A stretch of DNA of 64,000 nt. Source: Rossellomorea marisflavi (lineage in GTDB: Bacteria > Bacillota > Bacilli > Bacillales > Bacillaceae_B). The DNA is taken from NCBI RefSeq assembly GCF_001274775.1, contig NZ_LGUE01000001.1, positions 1 through 64,000 of the forward strand, read 5' to 3'. Positions 19,373 through 28,152 of the stretch are shown here, in pieces (position 1 is the first letter of the stretch; every line of letters starts with the position of its first letter). A program made the translations under genes and the position numbers. Under the pieces are notes generated by a model. That model was not told the DNA's origin. It saw only the letters and a program-made list of their open reading frames with translations, and did no database searches.

Positions 19373-19891
19373 ATGGCTGAAAGAAGATACATCATTGAAA
19401 AGGTTGAACCGTTTGAACCCGAGGTTGGCAGGCTGGTTTCCATGATGGAATACACAAGGTACACCACGCTTCGGGAAGTGGAAGGGTTGACAGTGGAGCA
19501 GCTCGATACAAAGGTAGCAGGCTGTGACAATACAATCGGTATGCTCCTCCTGCATATGGCCAGTGTGGAAGAAGCCTTTCAAATCATGACGTTCGGTGAC
19601 AGGGACTTGAACGATGAAGAATGGAACCGGCTGGAAGCAGGGATTGACCTTATGCCAAACGAAGGGAATGAGCCGGATTTTTATGTGGACCGTCTGGCTG
19701 AAGTGCGTAAGCGGACGCTGGAATTATTTGCAGGGGTCGGGGATGAGTGGCTCGACAGGCAATCCTCATTTGGCTGGGATCATCCGGCCAATCACTATTT
19801 CAAGTGGTTCCACGTGTTCGAGGATGAGCTCAATCATCGGGGACAGATCCGTTTGATTGTCAAAGAGCTCAAGAAGAGGGAGTCCAACTGA
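19373..19891 (+). CDS. DinB/DUF664-family protein
   Basis: A 172-aa four-helix protein of the DinB/DUF664 type, a fold found in thiol-dependent metalloenzymes. Candidate metal ligands are His in LLLHMASVEE and the two His in HVFEDELNHRGQI. ATG 19373 is preceded by GGAGGAGGAG; the frame is open to 19304 but overlaps the SDR gene. It shares its last base with the next start. Function is unknown. Confidence 0.82.
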   Translation: MAERRYIIEKVEPFEPEVGRLVSMMEYTRYTTLREVEGLTVEQLDTKVAGCDNTIGMLLLHMASVEEAFQIMTFGDRDLNDEEWNRLEAGIDLMPNEGNEPDFYVDRLAEVRKRTLELFAGVGDEWLDRQSSFGWDHPANHYFKWFHVFEDELNHRGQIRLIVKELKKRESN

Positions 19892-20424
19892 TGTACGCAG
19901 TCGTCGCCGTTTTCAATCCGGAACTTGAGAGGGCAATCATCGAGGTATGGGATGAGCTGAAGGAAAAGGAGATCAGTGCCTATGCCTCACAAGTAAGAGA
20001 CAGGCGTCCCCATATCACGCTGGGAGACGTTCAACAGCTGGATCCGGTAAGATTCTCCCAGGATTTTGTTCACTATTACAGGAATCATCCACCGATTGAG
20101 GTCAGGCTTGCGAGCATCGGCTCGTTCATCCATACCGGGATCCTTTATTATTCTCCTGTACTTTCAGAAGAATTGACCGCTCTTCATCGCGACTTTCACA
20201 AACAATTCCTGCCCCCTGACGGGAATGAATCTTCCCTTTATCGTCCCGGGAGATGGATCCCCCACTGTACGATTGCCAACCGCCTTTCGACCGACGAGCA
20301 GCTGAAGGCATTTAAGCTCGTAAAGGATCGGGAAATCCCTCAAGGGACGATCGCGGGCCTTTCCCTCCTTGATCTGAGGCTACCGGGGGAAGCACCGGAG
20401 ATTGCCACCGTATCCTTTGCTTGA
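19891..20424 (+). CDS. 2H phosphoesterase (2'-5' RNA ligase family)
   Basis: A 177-aa protein with the two HxT motifs of the 2H superfamily: RPHITLGD near residue 36 and IPHCTIANRL near residue 128. The family includes RNA cyclic phosphodiesterases (ThpR) and YjcG-like proteins. The exact substrate is not known. Translation is coupled to the DinB-like gene. An interspersed repeat element begins right after its stop. Confidence 0.85.
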   Translation: MYAVVAVFNPELERAIIEVWDELKEKEISAYASQVRDRRPHITLGDVQQLDPVRFSQDFVHYYRNHPPIEVRLASIGSFIHTGILYYSPVLSEELTALHRDFHKQFLPPDGNESSLYRPGRWIPHCTIANRLSTDEQLKAFKLVKDREIPQGTIAGLSLLDLRLPGEAPEIATVSFA

Positions 20425-20705
20425 AGTTGAGCATACAAACGTGTTTTACCCATAGTTAAACCCGAATTCATTTGCGTAGGATCAGGCAAATGAATTCGGG
20501 TTTTTAATGTGTTCCATAACGATTTATATTGTTTCCAGCGGTTGATTGGAGTGCAAGACGTAGAATCCGGCGGGAAGAGTGGCTCCCCTCATGCTTGCCG
20601 AGGAGGCTGACGGGCTACCCGCGGAAAGCGAAGTCTTGCACACAAATCATGAGCGATATGAAAAACCTACACTTATCATGTTCGACATTAATAGGTCCCT
20701 TTTTG
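20425..20705 (+). repeat. Interspersed element, copy A
   Basis: Fills the gap between the convergent 2H-phosphoesterase and cydB genes. The terminator hairpin (arms CCCGAATTCATTTGC / GCAAATGAATTCGGG, 20461-20500, then TTTTT) is followed by the linker TTGTTTCCAGCGGTTGATTG and a 91-bp structured core (20551-20641) bounded by GTGCAAGAC and GTCTTGCAC. A tail with ATCATGTTCGACATTA and GGTCCC follows. See the findings for the family of six copies. Confidence 0.9.
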
Positions 20706-20708
20706 GAT

Positions 20709-21740
20709 TCAGTCTTCTTTTTGCCGCAAGTAACGCTTATCATTCATGAACAAGCTCCAGAAATAGACGAAGCCTGGAAATAGGATGATGAACCCTGCGA
20801 TGTAGGTGAAAAAGACGGCCCTGAAAGAGTCGGGATCGGTAAAGCCTGACTGGACCGTCACTTCCGGATAAATGATATACGGAAGATGGGCCTTGCCGTA
20901 AACGTAGCTCGCGATGACATACTGGCAAATGACCGCAATGACGGCAACGCGGGGCATCCCCTTCATTCCTTCCTTATTGGTGGGAAGGAAAAGGGCGGCT
21001 CCGGCGATGACAAACCCAAGGAGGGAAATGAGGAGCAGATTACGGTCCTCAAGCATCCGGTCATAGAGCCATGTTGCTTCGGATTTCATGGTCCACATGA
21101 TCAAAAAGGCCATAAGGACGGAGATCGGGCCGATGATCATGGCATCCCTGCGGTAGACCTTGAAGGCTTCATATTCCTTCGACGTTTTGGAGTAGTCGGC
21201 AAGAAGCAGGGATGAAAGGAACAGGGTACTGGCCACGGCAAAGCCGAAAAAGGCAAATTCATGCGGGCTGGTGAAAAGTTTCCCTAAATCCAGCTCCTGG
21301 CCGTTGTCGAAGTCGATGTACGAGCCGTGGGAAATCGGCAGGACGCTGATGATCAGACCCGGGATCAGGATACCGGTGATCCCGGTGATGTAGGTCAGCG
21401 GTTTATAATAGTCGTCCGCCACATGGGAGAACACCAGGAAGGCGCTTCGTATGGCCAAGAGTAGAAGGATCAGGCTCCCGGGGACTAGAAGGACCGTCCC
21501 GAGGGAGTAGGCGGCGCCTGGGAACATGCTGTAGACAGCAACGACCAGGGCGACGATGAAGGTATTCGTCACTTCCCATGTCGGCGACAGATAGCGGTTG
21601 GCGATATTCGTCGCCTTCGTTTTTTCATTATTGATATAGAACATCGACCAGAATCCGGCACCAAAGTCCATCGTGGCCATGACGGCGTAGATGAAGACGA
21701 ATCCCCAGAGTATGATGATGGCTATGAGTGATTGGGTCAT
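20709..21740 (-). CDS. cydB: bd-type quinol oxidase subunit II (CydB/YthB-like)
   Basis: A 343-aa membrane protein with about eight hydrophobic segments, opening with the family pattern IAIIILWGFVFIYAVMATMDFGAGFW. It is subunit II of a cytochrome bd-type quinol oxidase and closely resembles B. subtilis YthB. The ATG at 21740 follows GGAGGTG by about 6 bases. It is encoded directly after cydA. The neighbouring men genes supply the menaquinone that such oxidases use. Confidence 0.92.
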   Translation of the reverse strand: MTQSLIAIIILWGFVFIYAVMATMDFGAGFWSMFYINNEKTKATNIANRYLSPTWEVTNTFIVALVVAVYSMFPGAAYSLGTVLLVPGSLILLLLAIRSAFLVFSHVADDYYKPLTYITGITGILIPGLIISVLPISHGSYIDFDNGQELDLGKLFTSPHEFAFFGFAVASTLFLSSLLLADYSKTSKEYEAFKVYRRDAMIIGPISVLMAFLIMWTMKSEATWLYDRMLEDRNLLLISLLGFVIAGAALFLPTNKEGMKGMPRVAVIAVICQYVIASYVYGKAHLPYIIYPEVTVQSGFTDPDSFRAVFFTYIAGFIILFPGFVYFWSLFMNDKRYLRQKED

Positions 21741-21754
21741 GAGTGCACCTCCGA

Positions 21755-23113
21755 TCAAGTGGATAATGGAATGTCTTTTTGTTTGCCCTCGGCTTTTTGG
21801 ATATCCTTTTCAGGTGGATTCCGTTTGAAGTAGTAAAGGAGCACAAGCACCACGGATACGGCGAGGATCGCATAGATCGTGATGAATAGTCCGAACAGCA
21901 CGGCGAGATTCCCCGTTGTCGTGACGGAGTCCTCTGTACTCAGGATACGGTAGATGGTCCAGGGCTGGCGTCCGGTACAGGCGAAGATCCAACCGAACTC
22001 GATGGCAAGGATCGATAGGGGGCCTCCCGCCACGAATACCCACATCATCCATTTCGGGAAGCGGTCCTTCTTCAACCATTTCTTCCATGCAAAAGCTCCA
22101 AGGGCGATGACGATGAGAAGGGAACCGATTCCGACCATTGCGTTGAAAAGGGTGTGGACGAATAACGGTGGCCAGTATTCTTCTGGAAAATCATTCAGTC
22201 CGATGACTTCGGTATCAAAACTGTTGCCGGCAAGGAAGCTCAGCGCCCACGGGACCTCGATCCCCCATTTCACTTCCTGGTTTTCACGATCGGTGAAGCC
22301 ACCGATGGAAAGGGGGGCGTGATCCTGGGTTTCGAATAACCCTTCTGCTGCAGCAAGTTTCTCAGGCTGATATTCATGCAGCTTTTGAGCTGACTCGTGG
22401 CCATTCAATGCTGTGAGCAGTGCAAAGACCCCCCCGACGGCCAGGCAGATCATCAGAGACTTCTGATGGAACTTATACACCCTGGATCCGAACGGGTTAC
22501 GAAGCATTTTGAATGCCGATACGGAAGCGATGGTGAATGAGCCGACCACATAGGCGGATAGAGCGACATGTCCGGCTGTTACGAAGAAGCTTGGGTTGAA
22601 GAATGCTTTCCAAGGTTCAACATTCCGGATTTCCCCGTTGATCATCTCAAAGCCTGCAGGAGTGCCTTCGAACGCATGGACATTGGTGATCAGGACGGCG
22701 GAAGCAAGACCGCCGACACAGACCAGGACAAGACTGACGATCCTCATCCAAGGAGCGATCCGGTTGGCTGCGTATACATAGATACTCATGAAAAGGGCTT
22801 CAATGAAGAACGCATAGATTTCGATCTGGAACGGGAGGGCCATGACCCGTCCGATGACTTCCATGAAGCCAGGCCATAATAAGGAAAGCTGGACCCCGGC
22901 AATGGTCCCTGTGGGAATCCCGACGCCCAGGAGGACGGCGAATGCCTTCGTCCACCTTTTGGCCATGATCTGGTAATCAAGATCATTGGTCCGTTGGTAC
23001 ACGATTTCGGAGATCAGGATCATCAGCGGGATCCCGACGCCAAGTGTTGCAAAGATAATATGAAAGGCCATGGTCGTACCGAACATGGACCTTGCAATCA
23101 CTAATTCATCCAT
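21755..23113 (-). CDS. cydA: bd-type quinol oxidase subunit I (CydA/YthA-like)
   Basis: A 452-aa membrane protein of the CydA family. The N-terminal AFHIIFATLGVGIPL carries a conserved heme-ligand His, and GRQPWTIYRILSTEDSVT is the signature near the C-terminal third. The region between helices VI and VII is short, as in cyanide-insensitive (CioA/YthA) oxidases with a short Q-loop. Located 14 bases before cydB. Which hemes it binds cannot be decided from sequence. Confidence 0.92.
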   Translation of the reverse strand: MDELVIARSMFGTTMAFHIIFATLGVGIPLMILISEIVYQRTNDLDYQIMAKRWTKAFAVLLGVGIPTGTIAGVQLSLLWPGFMEVIGRVMALPFQIEIYAFFIEALFMSIYVYAANRIAPWMRIVSLVLVCVGGLASAVLITNVHAFEGTPAGFEMINGEIRNVEPWKAFFNPSFFVTAGHVALSAYVVGSFTIASVSAFKMLRNPFGSRVYKFHQKSLMICLAVGGVFALLTALNGHESAQKLHEYQPEKLAAAEGLFETQDHAPLSIGGFTDRENQEVKWGIEVPWALSFLAGNSFDTEVIGLNDFPEEYWPPLFVHTLFNAMVGIGSLLIVIALGAFAWKKWLKKDRFPKWMMWVFVAGGPLSILAIEFGWIFACTGRQPWTIYRILSTEDSVTTTGNLAVLFGLFITIYAILAVSVVLVLLYYFKRNPPEKDIQKAEGKQKDIPLST

Positions 23114-23192
23114 ATGTATGTCTCCCTTGCATGTTTTCCTTATTGTCCACGAAATGGAAAGGGAATATGCATGGAAAAATCGGAGGCAGACA

Positions 23193-23222
23193 TAACAAAA
23201 AAAGCGGCACGAGGCCGCTTAT
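23193..23222 (-). terminator. Terminator of the zinc-binding lipoprotein gene
   Basis: Stem AAGCGGC / GCCGCTT followed, on the reverse strand, by TTTTTTTGTT just after the stop codon. Confidence 0.85.
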
Positions 23223-23223
23223 G

Positions 23224-24201
23224 TCAGTACAATGCTTTTTTGAGCGTATCGATGTTCCGGTTCATCAATGAGAAATAGTCTTCTTTGTTCTTCTCATCTT
23301 CAGGGGTCAGAACGGCGAGATTGTGAAGCGTCAGGGCTTCTGCACCCAACTCCTTCTGGACGACCTCTGTCAGGCGGGACGATACATTCTGTTCGAACAT
23401 GATGTATTGGATGTTTTCTTTCTTTCCTTGATCGATGATGGCCTTCAGCTCTTTCTGGGAAGGCTCATCCGAAGTGTTCAAGCCGGCGATCGATTTTTGA
23501 TTCAGTCCATAGCGCTCGGCCCAGTAGTTATAGGCCGCATGTGAAACGAAGAAGGTCTTCTTCGGAGCGGCATCGGCCATTTCGTGGAAGTCTTCATCGA
23601 GCTTTTTCAGATCTGCGTCAAGGTCTTTGAGATTCGACTGGAACTCATCTTTGTGCTCAGGCATTTCGGCAGAAAGGGTGTCCGCGATATTTTGAGCAAT
23701 CTGCTGGGCGTATCCGGGATCGAGCCAGATATGTGGATCGGTATCTCCGTGATGATGACCGTCATCTCCGTGGTCATGCCCTTCCTCTTCATGATCTTCC
23801 CCCTCTTCATGGGCATCGTGATCGTGCCCCTCATGGGATTCGAGGTCGATCCCTTCGCTTGTTGCCACGACTTTCACATCTTCGTTTTCAAGGATGGATT
23901 TTGATTTGTCTACGAAGCCTTCCAGTCCCAGTCCGATATAAAAGAATACATCCCCATCGGCCATGTCGATCATATCCTTTTGAGATGGTTCGTAGGAATG
24001 TTCATCAGATCCAGGTGGATAAACACTCTCCACTTTTACGTGATCACCACCGATCCGTTTGGTGAAGTCCTCAAGGGGATACACCGTGGTATGTACCTCC
24101 AGAACATCTTTTTTCTTCCCATCTCCATCCGAAGATGAAGCACCGCAAGCTGATAAAATGAGCACAAGGGCAATGAGCCAACTTTTACGAATATACTTCA
24201 A
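23224..24201 (-). CDS. znuA: Zinc ABC transporter substrate-binding lipoprotein (ZnuA-like)
   Basis: A 325-aa lipoprotein with the lipobox LILSACG. The cluster A-I fold of metal-binding proteins is indicated by DEHSYEPSQKD and DPHIWLDP. A His/Asp/Glu-rich loop (about residues 122-155) marks zinc-type members, and a later His in FVSHAAYNYW is a further ligand candidate. No ATPase or permease gene adjoins, so the partner transporter must be encoded elsewhere. A near-consensus Zur box lies 18 bases upstream, predicting repression by zinc. Confidence 0.9.
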   Translation of the reverse strand: MKYIRKSWLIALVLILSACGASSSDGDGKKKDVLEVHTTVYPLEDFTKRIGGDHVKVESVYPPGSDEHSYEPSQKDMIDMADGDVFFYIGLGLEGFVDKSKSILENEDVKVVATSEGIDLESHEGHDHDAHEEGEDHEEEGHDHGDDGHHHGDTDPHIWLDPGYAQQIAQNIADTLSAEMPEHKDEFQSNLKDLDADLKKLDEDFHEMADAAPKKTFFVSHAAYNYWAERYGLNQKSIAGLNTSDEPSQKELKAIIDQGKKENIQYIMFEQNVSSRLTEVVQKELGAEALTLHNLAVLTPEDEKNKEDYFSLMNRNIDTLKKALY

Positions 24202-24218
24202 AAGAGAACCTCCTTTAT

Positions 24219-24239
24219 AAACTGTAATGATTACGATTT
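24219..24239 (-). promoter_or_regulatory. Zur box upstream of znuA
   Basis: Read on the reverse strand the site is AAATCGTAATCATTACAGTT plus one more T, matching the Bacillus Zur consensus AAATCGTAATNATTACGATT(T) at all but two positions. It is palindromic and sits where the promoter of the zinc-binding protein should be. Confidence 0.8.
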
Positions 24240-24333
24240 AGCACATTGGTTATTTTACTATCGTTCTTCCAGAAGCGCAAGTATTATTTTCTACTCAGTA
24301 TGCCCGCCATTGCTGCCCGCCCATTCGCGTCAA

Positions 24334-24364
24334 GAAAAAAAGACCATGCCTAGTGGACATGATC
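24334..24364 (-). terminator. Terminator of yidD
   Basis: On the reverse strand, GATCATG / CATGGTC form a 7-bp stem followed by TTTTTTT. The stem overlaps the last codons of yidD. Confidence 0.65.
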
Positions 24365-24592
24365 CTTCTTAGGGGGCCATTCTTCGGGTACTTCATCGAT
24401 GCCGCCCGGGTGGAAGGGGTGGCATTTCACGATGCGCCTCACCGTCAGATACCCGCCCTTCAAGGCACCGAACCGACTCACGGCCGTGATGCCGTAATGG
24501 GAGCAGGTCGGGTAAAAGCGACAGGTGGGAGGCTTAAGGGGTGAAATGACTTTTTGATAGATCTTGAATAAGATGAGAAGTAATCGTTTCAT
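24350..24592 (-). CDS. yidD: Membrane protein insertion efficiency factor YidD (YtjA)
   Basis: An 80-aa protein with the family signatures [19 protein letters not shown] and KCHPFHPGG. YidD is thought to lie at the inner membrane face and assist YidC-mediated insertion. B. subtilis ytjA is likewise next to luxS. AAGGA lies 9 bases before ATG 24592; GTG 24595 is an alternative. Confidence 0.92.
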   Translation of the reverse strand: MKRLLLILFKIYQKVISPLKPPTCRFYPTCSHYGITAVSRFGALKGGYLTVRRIVKCHPFHPGGIDEVPEEWPPKKDHVH

Positions 24593-24782
24593 CACGCGTG
24601 GTCCTTCCGGGTTCAGTTTCCTTTACTATAGCAGAAAGCCCCGCCTTGCCAAAAAAGTTTGTTTAGGATGGGATCTTCCGGGAAAACAGAAAATGGGTGA
24701 GAGTTAATCCGGATTAAGTTGATGAAATAACTTTGAATTTACGGTATACTGATGGAGAATCCAAAATAGGAGTGATGAATCA

Positions 24783-25256
24783 ATGCCTTCAGTAGAAAGC
24801 TTTGAATTGGACCATAATGCAGTAAAAGCACCATATGTCCGCCACTGTGGCGTTCACAAAGTGGGAAGCGACGGACTTGTGAATAAGTTCGACATCCGTT
24901 TCTGTCAGCCGAATAAGCAGGCCATGAAGCCGGATACCATCCATACTCTTGAGCATCTTCTCGCCTTCACGATCCGTGAATATGCTGAGCCATATAAGCA
25001 CTTCGATATCATCGACATTTCCCCGATGGGATGCCAAACCGGCTATTACCTCGTGGTGAGCGGTGAGCCGACTGTGGAAGAGATCATTGATCTTCTTCAC
25101 GCTACGATGGAAGATGCCATCACGATCGAGGAAATTCCTGCAGCCAATGAAAAACAATGCGGCCAGGCAAAGCTTCATGATCTGGATGGAGCGAAAAAAC
25201 TGATGAAATTCTGGTTGGGTCAAAGCAAGGAAGACCTTAAGCAGGTATTTGCGTAA
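24783..25256 (+). CDS. luxS: S-ribosylhomocysteine lyase LuxS
   Basis: Cleaves S-ribosylhomocysteine to homocysteine and the AI-2 precursor DPD, part of the methyl cycle that also uses metK. The 157-aa protein has the metal motif HTLEH and the Cys ligand in [11 protein letters not shown], plus catalytic Cys in [12 protein letters not shown] ribosome site AGGAGTG and a TATACT -10 hexamer (24745-24750) lie upstream. Confidence 0.97.
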   Translation: MPSVESFELDHNAVKAPYVRHCGVHKVGSDGLVNKFDIRFCQPNKQAMKPDTIHTLEHLLAFTIREYAEPYKHFDIIDISPMGCQTGYYLVVSGEPTVEEIIDLLHATMEDAITIEEIPAANEKQCGQAKLHDLDGAKKLMKFWLGQSKEDLKQVFA

Positions 25257-25262
25257 AACAGG

Positions 25263-25289
25263 AAACCCCGGCGGATGCCGGGGTTTTTA
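25263..25289 (+). terminator. Terminator of luxS
   Basis: AAACCCCGGC / GCCGGGGTTT stem with loop GGAT followed by TTTTT; the symmetric stem may also stop the opposing small gene. Confidence 0.88.
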
Positions 25290-25303
25290 TATGGGGAGGA
25301 GCG

Positions 25304-25489
25304 TCATGTTTTCGGCTCTTCGTTCTTTTGATTGTCTTCCTTTTCCATATGCTCGAGATGCGGATTGTTTTCAATGGGATCCACGGTATGTTTGACAGAT
25401 GTATAGGCCTTTGACGTCGTGAGGGCACTGATGAAGATCACGAGGATGCAGATGGCGATGGAAATGATCAGCACTAAAGTCACTGACAT
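25304..25489 (-). CDS. ytzI: Small membrane protein, YtzI-like
   Basis: A 61-aa protein with one N-terminal transmembrane helix (VTLVLIISIAICILVIFISAL) and a hydrophilic tail containing KHTVDPIENNPHLEHMEKE. The SKAY..KHTVDP pattern resembles YtzI-like proteins near luxS in other bacilli. Function is unknown. Ribosome site AGGAGGGG lies before ATG. Confidence 0.7.
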   Translation of the reverse strand: MSVTLVLIISIAICILVIFISALTTSKAYTSVKHTVDPIENNPHLEHMEKEDNQKNEEPKT

Positions 25490-25637
25490 AATGACACCCC
25501 TCCTTTTTCCGCTAGTTTATCATAGAAAGCGCTTCATTATAGATGGAATATCAACAACTTTATGACTATTTTTCCATTTTTCCTTTTTGAAGGAAATTCT
25601 GTTTGATATGCTTACCATATGCAAAGGAGGCTAAATC

Positions 25638-25811
25638 ATGAACCTATCATCCATCATGGCTCGTCAGGTAGCAGAGCTGCAGCATACGGTGAGTCTCAGC
25701 CTAATGAAGACTCAGATGGCCACCCAGGCAGCGCAGGCGGTCGTCATGCTACAGGACATGAAAGAAGCATCACACCCTCATAAAGGCACCGTGATCGATC
25801 AAAAAGGGTAA
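25638..25811 (+). CDS. YjfB-like putative motility protein
   Basis: A 57-aa protein starting MNLSSIMARQVAELQ and ending with HPHKGTVIDQKG. It has the layout of the YjfB family of putative motility proteins: a short amphipathic, Ala/Gln/Met-rich helix followed by an HPxxGxxID end. AAAGGAGG lies 7 bases before ATG. A terminator follows directly. It is monocistronic between divergent ytzI and the CBS-protein gene. The assignment is by pattern only. Confidence 0.75.
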   Translation: MNLSSIMARQVAELQHTVSLSLMKTQMATQAAQAVVMLQDMKEASHPHKGTVIDQKG

Positions 25812-25812
25812 G

Positions 25813-25841
25813 GAGCGTCTGGGTATCCAGGCGTTTTTTTT
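25813..25841 (+). terminator. Terminator of the YjfB-like gene
   Basis: GCGTCTGG / CCAGGCGT stem (two G-U pairs) followed by eight T. Confidence 0.8.
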
Positions 25842-25906
25842 GTTGTAGGCTGGGGGAAAGAGTACATACTAACGGGTAAATCCACTGGAGATCGGAGGAA
25901 CCCAGA

Positions 25907-27205
25907 TTGTCAATCGACCTTTTATTCCTGCTCATCCTAATGATCCTCAATGCCTTTTTTGCCGCTTCTGAAATCGCCCTGATCTCCATGAATGATACGA
26001 AGATCAAACTGCTTGCGGAGCAGGGGGATAAAAAAGCGGGGCTGCTCGTGAACCTGCTTGCTGAGCCGAGCCGCTTCCTCGCCACCATCCAGGTGGGCAT
26101 CACCCTTGCAGGTTTCCTGGCGAGCGCATTCGCTGCAGGAAGCTTTGCGGGAAGGATGGCAGATCTGCTTCATGACTGGGGTGTCCCCCTTTCCCAGAGG
26201 ATCCTTGAAACCGTGTCTGTCGTGATCATCACGATCATCCTGTCCTACTTCACCCTTGTGATCGGAGAACTTGTGCCGAAGCGCATCGCCATGCAGCGCC
26301 CGGAGCCGATCTCCATGTTCGTGGCGAGGCCACTGTCGATCCTGTCTGCTCTGACGTATCCATTTGTGAAGCTCTTGACGCTGTCGACGAACGGCATCCT
26401 GCGATTATTCGGGATCGACCCTGATGCACATGATGAAGAGGTCACCGAGGAAGAAATCCGCATGATGGTGGATGTGGGCAAGGAGCGGGGGACCATCCAG
26501 GATACAGAGAAGACCATGATCAACAATATATTTGAGTTCGATAATACAACGGTTTCCATGATCATGGTCCACCGCACCAACGTGACGGCCCTGTCGGCCG
26601 ATGCGGGCTTCGAGGATGTGGTCCATTTCGTGAATCAGGAGAAGTTCACGCGCTTTCCCGTATATGAAGAAGATATCGATCATATCACGGGCGTGCTCCA
26701 TGTGAAGGATATCCTTCAGTATATGGAGACGGGGGTAAAGGAAGACTTCGATCTGAAGCGGGTGAGCCGTTCTCCTTATTTTGTCCCAGAATCGAGGATG
26801 ACCGATGAACTGTTCCGGGACCTGCAGTTGAACAAAGTCCATTTGGCCGTCGTGCTGGATGAATTCGGCGGCACGGCCGGGATCGTGACGTTGGAAGATC
26901 TGTTAGAGGAAATCGTCGGAGATATTTATGATGAGTATGATGATGATGAAGAGGGGTATGAGCAGATCGATGAGAGGGTCTATGAATTCGATGGGACGAT
27001 GAATCTTCATGACGCTGAACGGATCCTCGAGACCGATCTTCCGAGCGGGGAGTTTGATACAGTGAGCGGCTTCATCATCAGCGAGCTTGGCGAGATCCCC
27101 GAAACGGGTACGGCAGTGGAGTTTGAGCGGATCACCTTCAAAGTACTCGAAGTGGACGAAAAGAGAATCAATCGGGTGTTGATCACCCTGCCAGGCGATG
27201 AATGA
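25907..27205 (+). CDS. CNNM/CBS-domain membrane protein (hemolysin C/CorC family)
   Basis: A 432-aa protein with an N-terminal DUF21/CNNM membrane domain (four hydrophobic segments, residues 1-150), a CBS pair (about 205-330, with TRFPVYEEDIDHITGVLHVKD and VVLDEFGGTAGIVTLEDLLEE) and a C-terminal CorC/HlyC domain. Relatives such as B. subtilis MpfA and YqhB act in magnesium efflux. The TTG start at 25907 follows GGAGGA by 7 bases. Confidence 0.9.
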   Translation: MSIDLLFLLILMILNAFFAASEIALISMNDTKIKLLAEQGDKKAGLLVNLLAEPSRFLATIQVGITLAGFLASAFAAGSFAGRMADLLHDWGVPLSQRILETVSVVIITIILSYFTLVIGELVPKRIAMQRPEPISMFVARPLSILSALTYPFVKLLTLSTNGILRLFGIDPDAHDEEVTEEEIRMMVDVGKERGTIQDTEKTMINNIFEFDNTTVSMIMVHRTNVTALSADAGFEDVVHFVNQEKFTRFPVYEEDIDHITGVLHVKDILQYMETGVKEDFDLKRVSRSPYFVPESRMTDELFRDLQLNKVHLAVVLDEFGGTAGIVTLEDLLEEIVGDIYDEYDDDEEGYEQIDERVYEFDGTMNLHDAERILETDLPSGEFDTVSGFIISELGEIPETGTAVEFERITFKVLEVDEKRINRVLITLPGDE

Positions 27206-27206
27206 A

Positions 27207-27252
27207 AAGGCAAAGAAGCTGACCTCCGGGGGGTCAGCTTCTTTGCCTTTCA
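27207..27252. terminator. Bidirectional terminator between convergent genes
   Basis: AAAGGCAAAGAAGCTGACC / GGTCAGCTTCTTTGCCTTT form a 19-bp perfect stem with A and T runs at its foot, between the CBS-protein gene and the DUF6154-like gene. Confidence 0.88.
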
Positions 27253-27254
27253 CC

Positions 27255-27500
27255 TTAATGATAGCTCTTGTTCCCGGCAGGCTCGCGTCCTGTCCCTTTG
27301 GACCATCTTTCCTTCAAGGTTTCAAATATGTATAAACGGAAGAAGTATTCCAGTTCCCCGGTTTCCAGCTCATTCAGCATCTCAAGAAGTTCTTCCCGTG
27401 AGGTATCTTCAAGGATGGTAAGGGCAATAAGATCCAAATCTTCATCGGTACCTTTAATCCTGCCGCGGTACATTTCATAAATCTCTTCGATCAGCTTCAT
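27255..27500 (-). CDS. DUF6154-family small protein
   Basis: An 81-aa acidic helical protein (MKLIEEIYEMYRGRIKGTDE...) of a family conserved in Bacillaceae and of unknown function. The start at 27500 is set by GGGAGGTG 7 bases upstream; the frame stays open to 27545 without a ribosome site. No transmembrane segment or known motif is seen. Confidence 0.75.
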   Translation of the reverse strand: MKLIEEIYEMYRGRIKGTDEDLDLIALTILEDTSREELLEMLNELETGELEYFFRLYIFETLKERWSKGTGREPAGNKSYH

Positions 27501-27705
27501 GCGCTTCACCTCCCTTATGTTCATTCTATCACGAACCCTTCTCAATTACTCCACATATTATGTGGGGACAACTCTATTTTTGTCATTACCCACCCCCGAT
27601 ATAAACTAATCATTTTGCTCCATTCCCATGATCAATGGATATGAGCTGGAGTGCCAGTTCTTGATGCATATGGAAGCGAGGTTTACGGAAAGGAGATGCT
27701 TACAT

Positions 27706-28095
27706 TTGGAAAGAGTATTATTGGTGGCAGGCTCGGGAATGGGGGCCTACATCATCCAGTTATTCGGTGAATGGAACCCCCTGTTGACCTTTCTGGTTGC
27801 CGTGGTCATCCTCGATTATTTCACCGGCGTCATCGCAGGTGCCATAGAAGGAAAACTCTCGAGCCGATTTGGTCTCAAGGGGATTGCCCGTAAGGTCCTG
27901 ATTTTCGCCCTGGTGACTGTCGCGCACTTATTAGATACTATATTGTCAGATCAGTACTTTATTCGTAATGCGACCATCATTTTCTATATCTGCAACGAAA
28001 TGATTTCCATCATCGAAAATGTCGGACGGGCAGGGGTGCCAGTCCCGGAATTTTTGAAGAAGGCCGTGGAAATCCTGAAAAAGAGAGGGAAATGA
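27706..28095 (+). CDS. Holin-like protein (Phage_holin_4 / toxin-secretion holin family)
   Basis: A 129-aa membrane protein with about three hydrophobic segments and the family pattern VVILDYFTGVIAGAIEGKLSSRFG. Such holins release phage lysins or toxins, but no phage gene or lysin lies nearby. B. subtilis has a similar stand-alone protein in its ytk region. TTG 27706 is used because AAAGGAG is upstream (11 bases, somewhat long) and the protein start fits; a hairpin CTCCACATA / TGTGGGGA lies in the gap before it. Confidence 0.8.
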   Translation: MERVLLVAGSGMGAYIIQLFGEWNPLLTFLVAVVILDYFTGVIAGAIEGKLSSRFGLKGIARKVLIFALVTVAHLLDTILSDQYFIRNATIIFYICNEMISIIENVGRAGVPVPEFLKKAVEILKKRGK

Positions 28096-28152
28096 ATAGA
28101 AAATGTGATATTGAGGAAAATGAGGATAGAAAGATGAAAAGGGGTGGACCGC

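Noticed and set aside
20529-20783. Open frame of about 84 codons starting inside element copy A
   Set aside because: It runs through the element's hairpin core and into the 3' end of cydB, and similar frames in other copies are not conserved in frame.
27706-28095. Prophage remnant indicated by the holin
   Set aside because: No integrase, capsid, lysin or other phage gene lies within 20 kb on either side, and the surrounding gene order is the normal chromosomal one.
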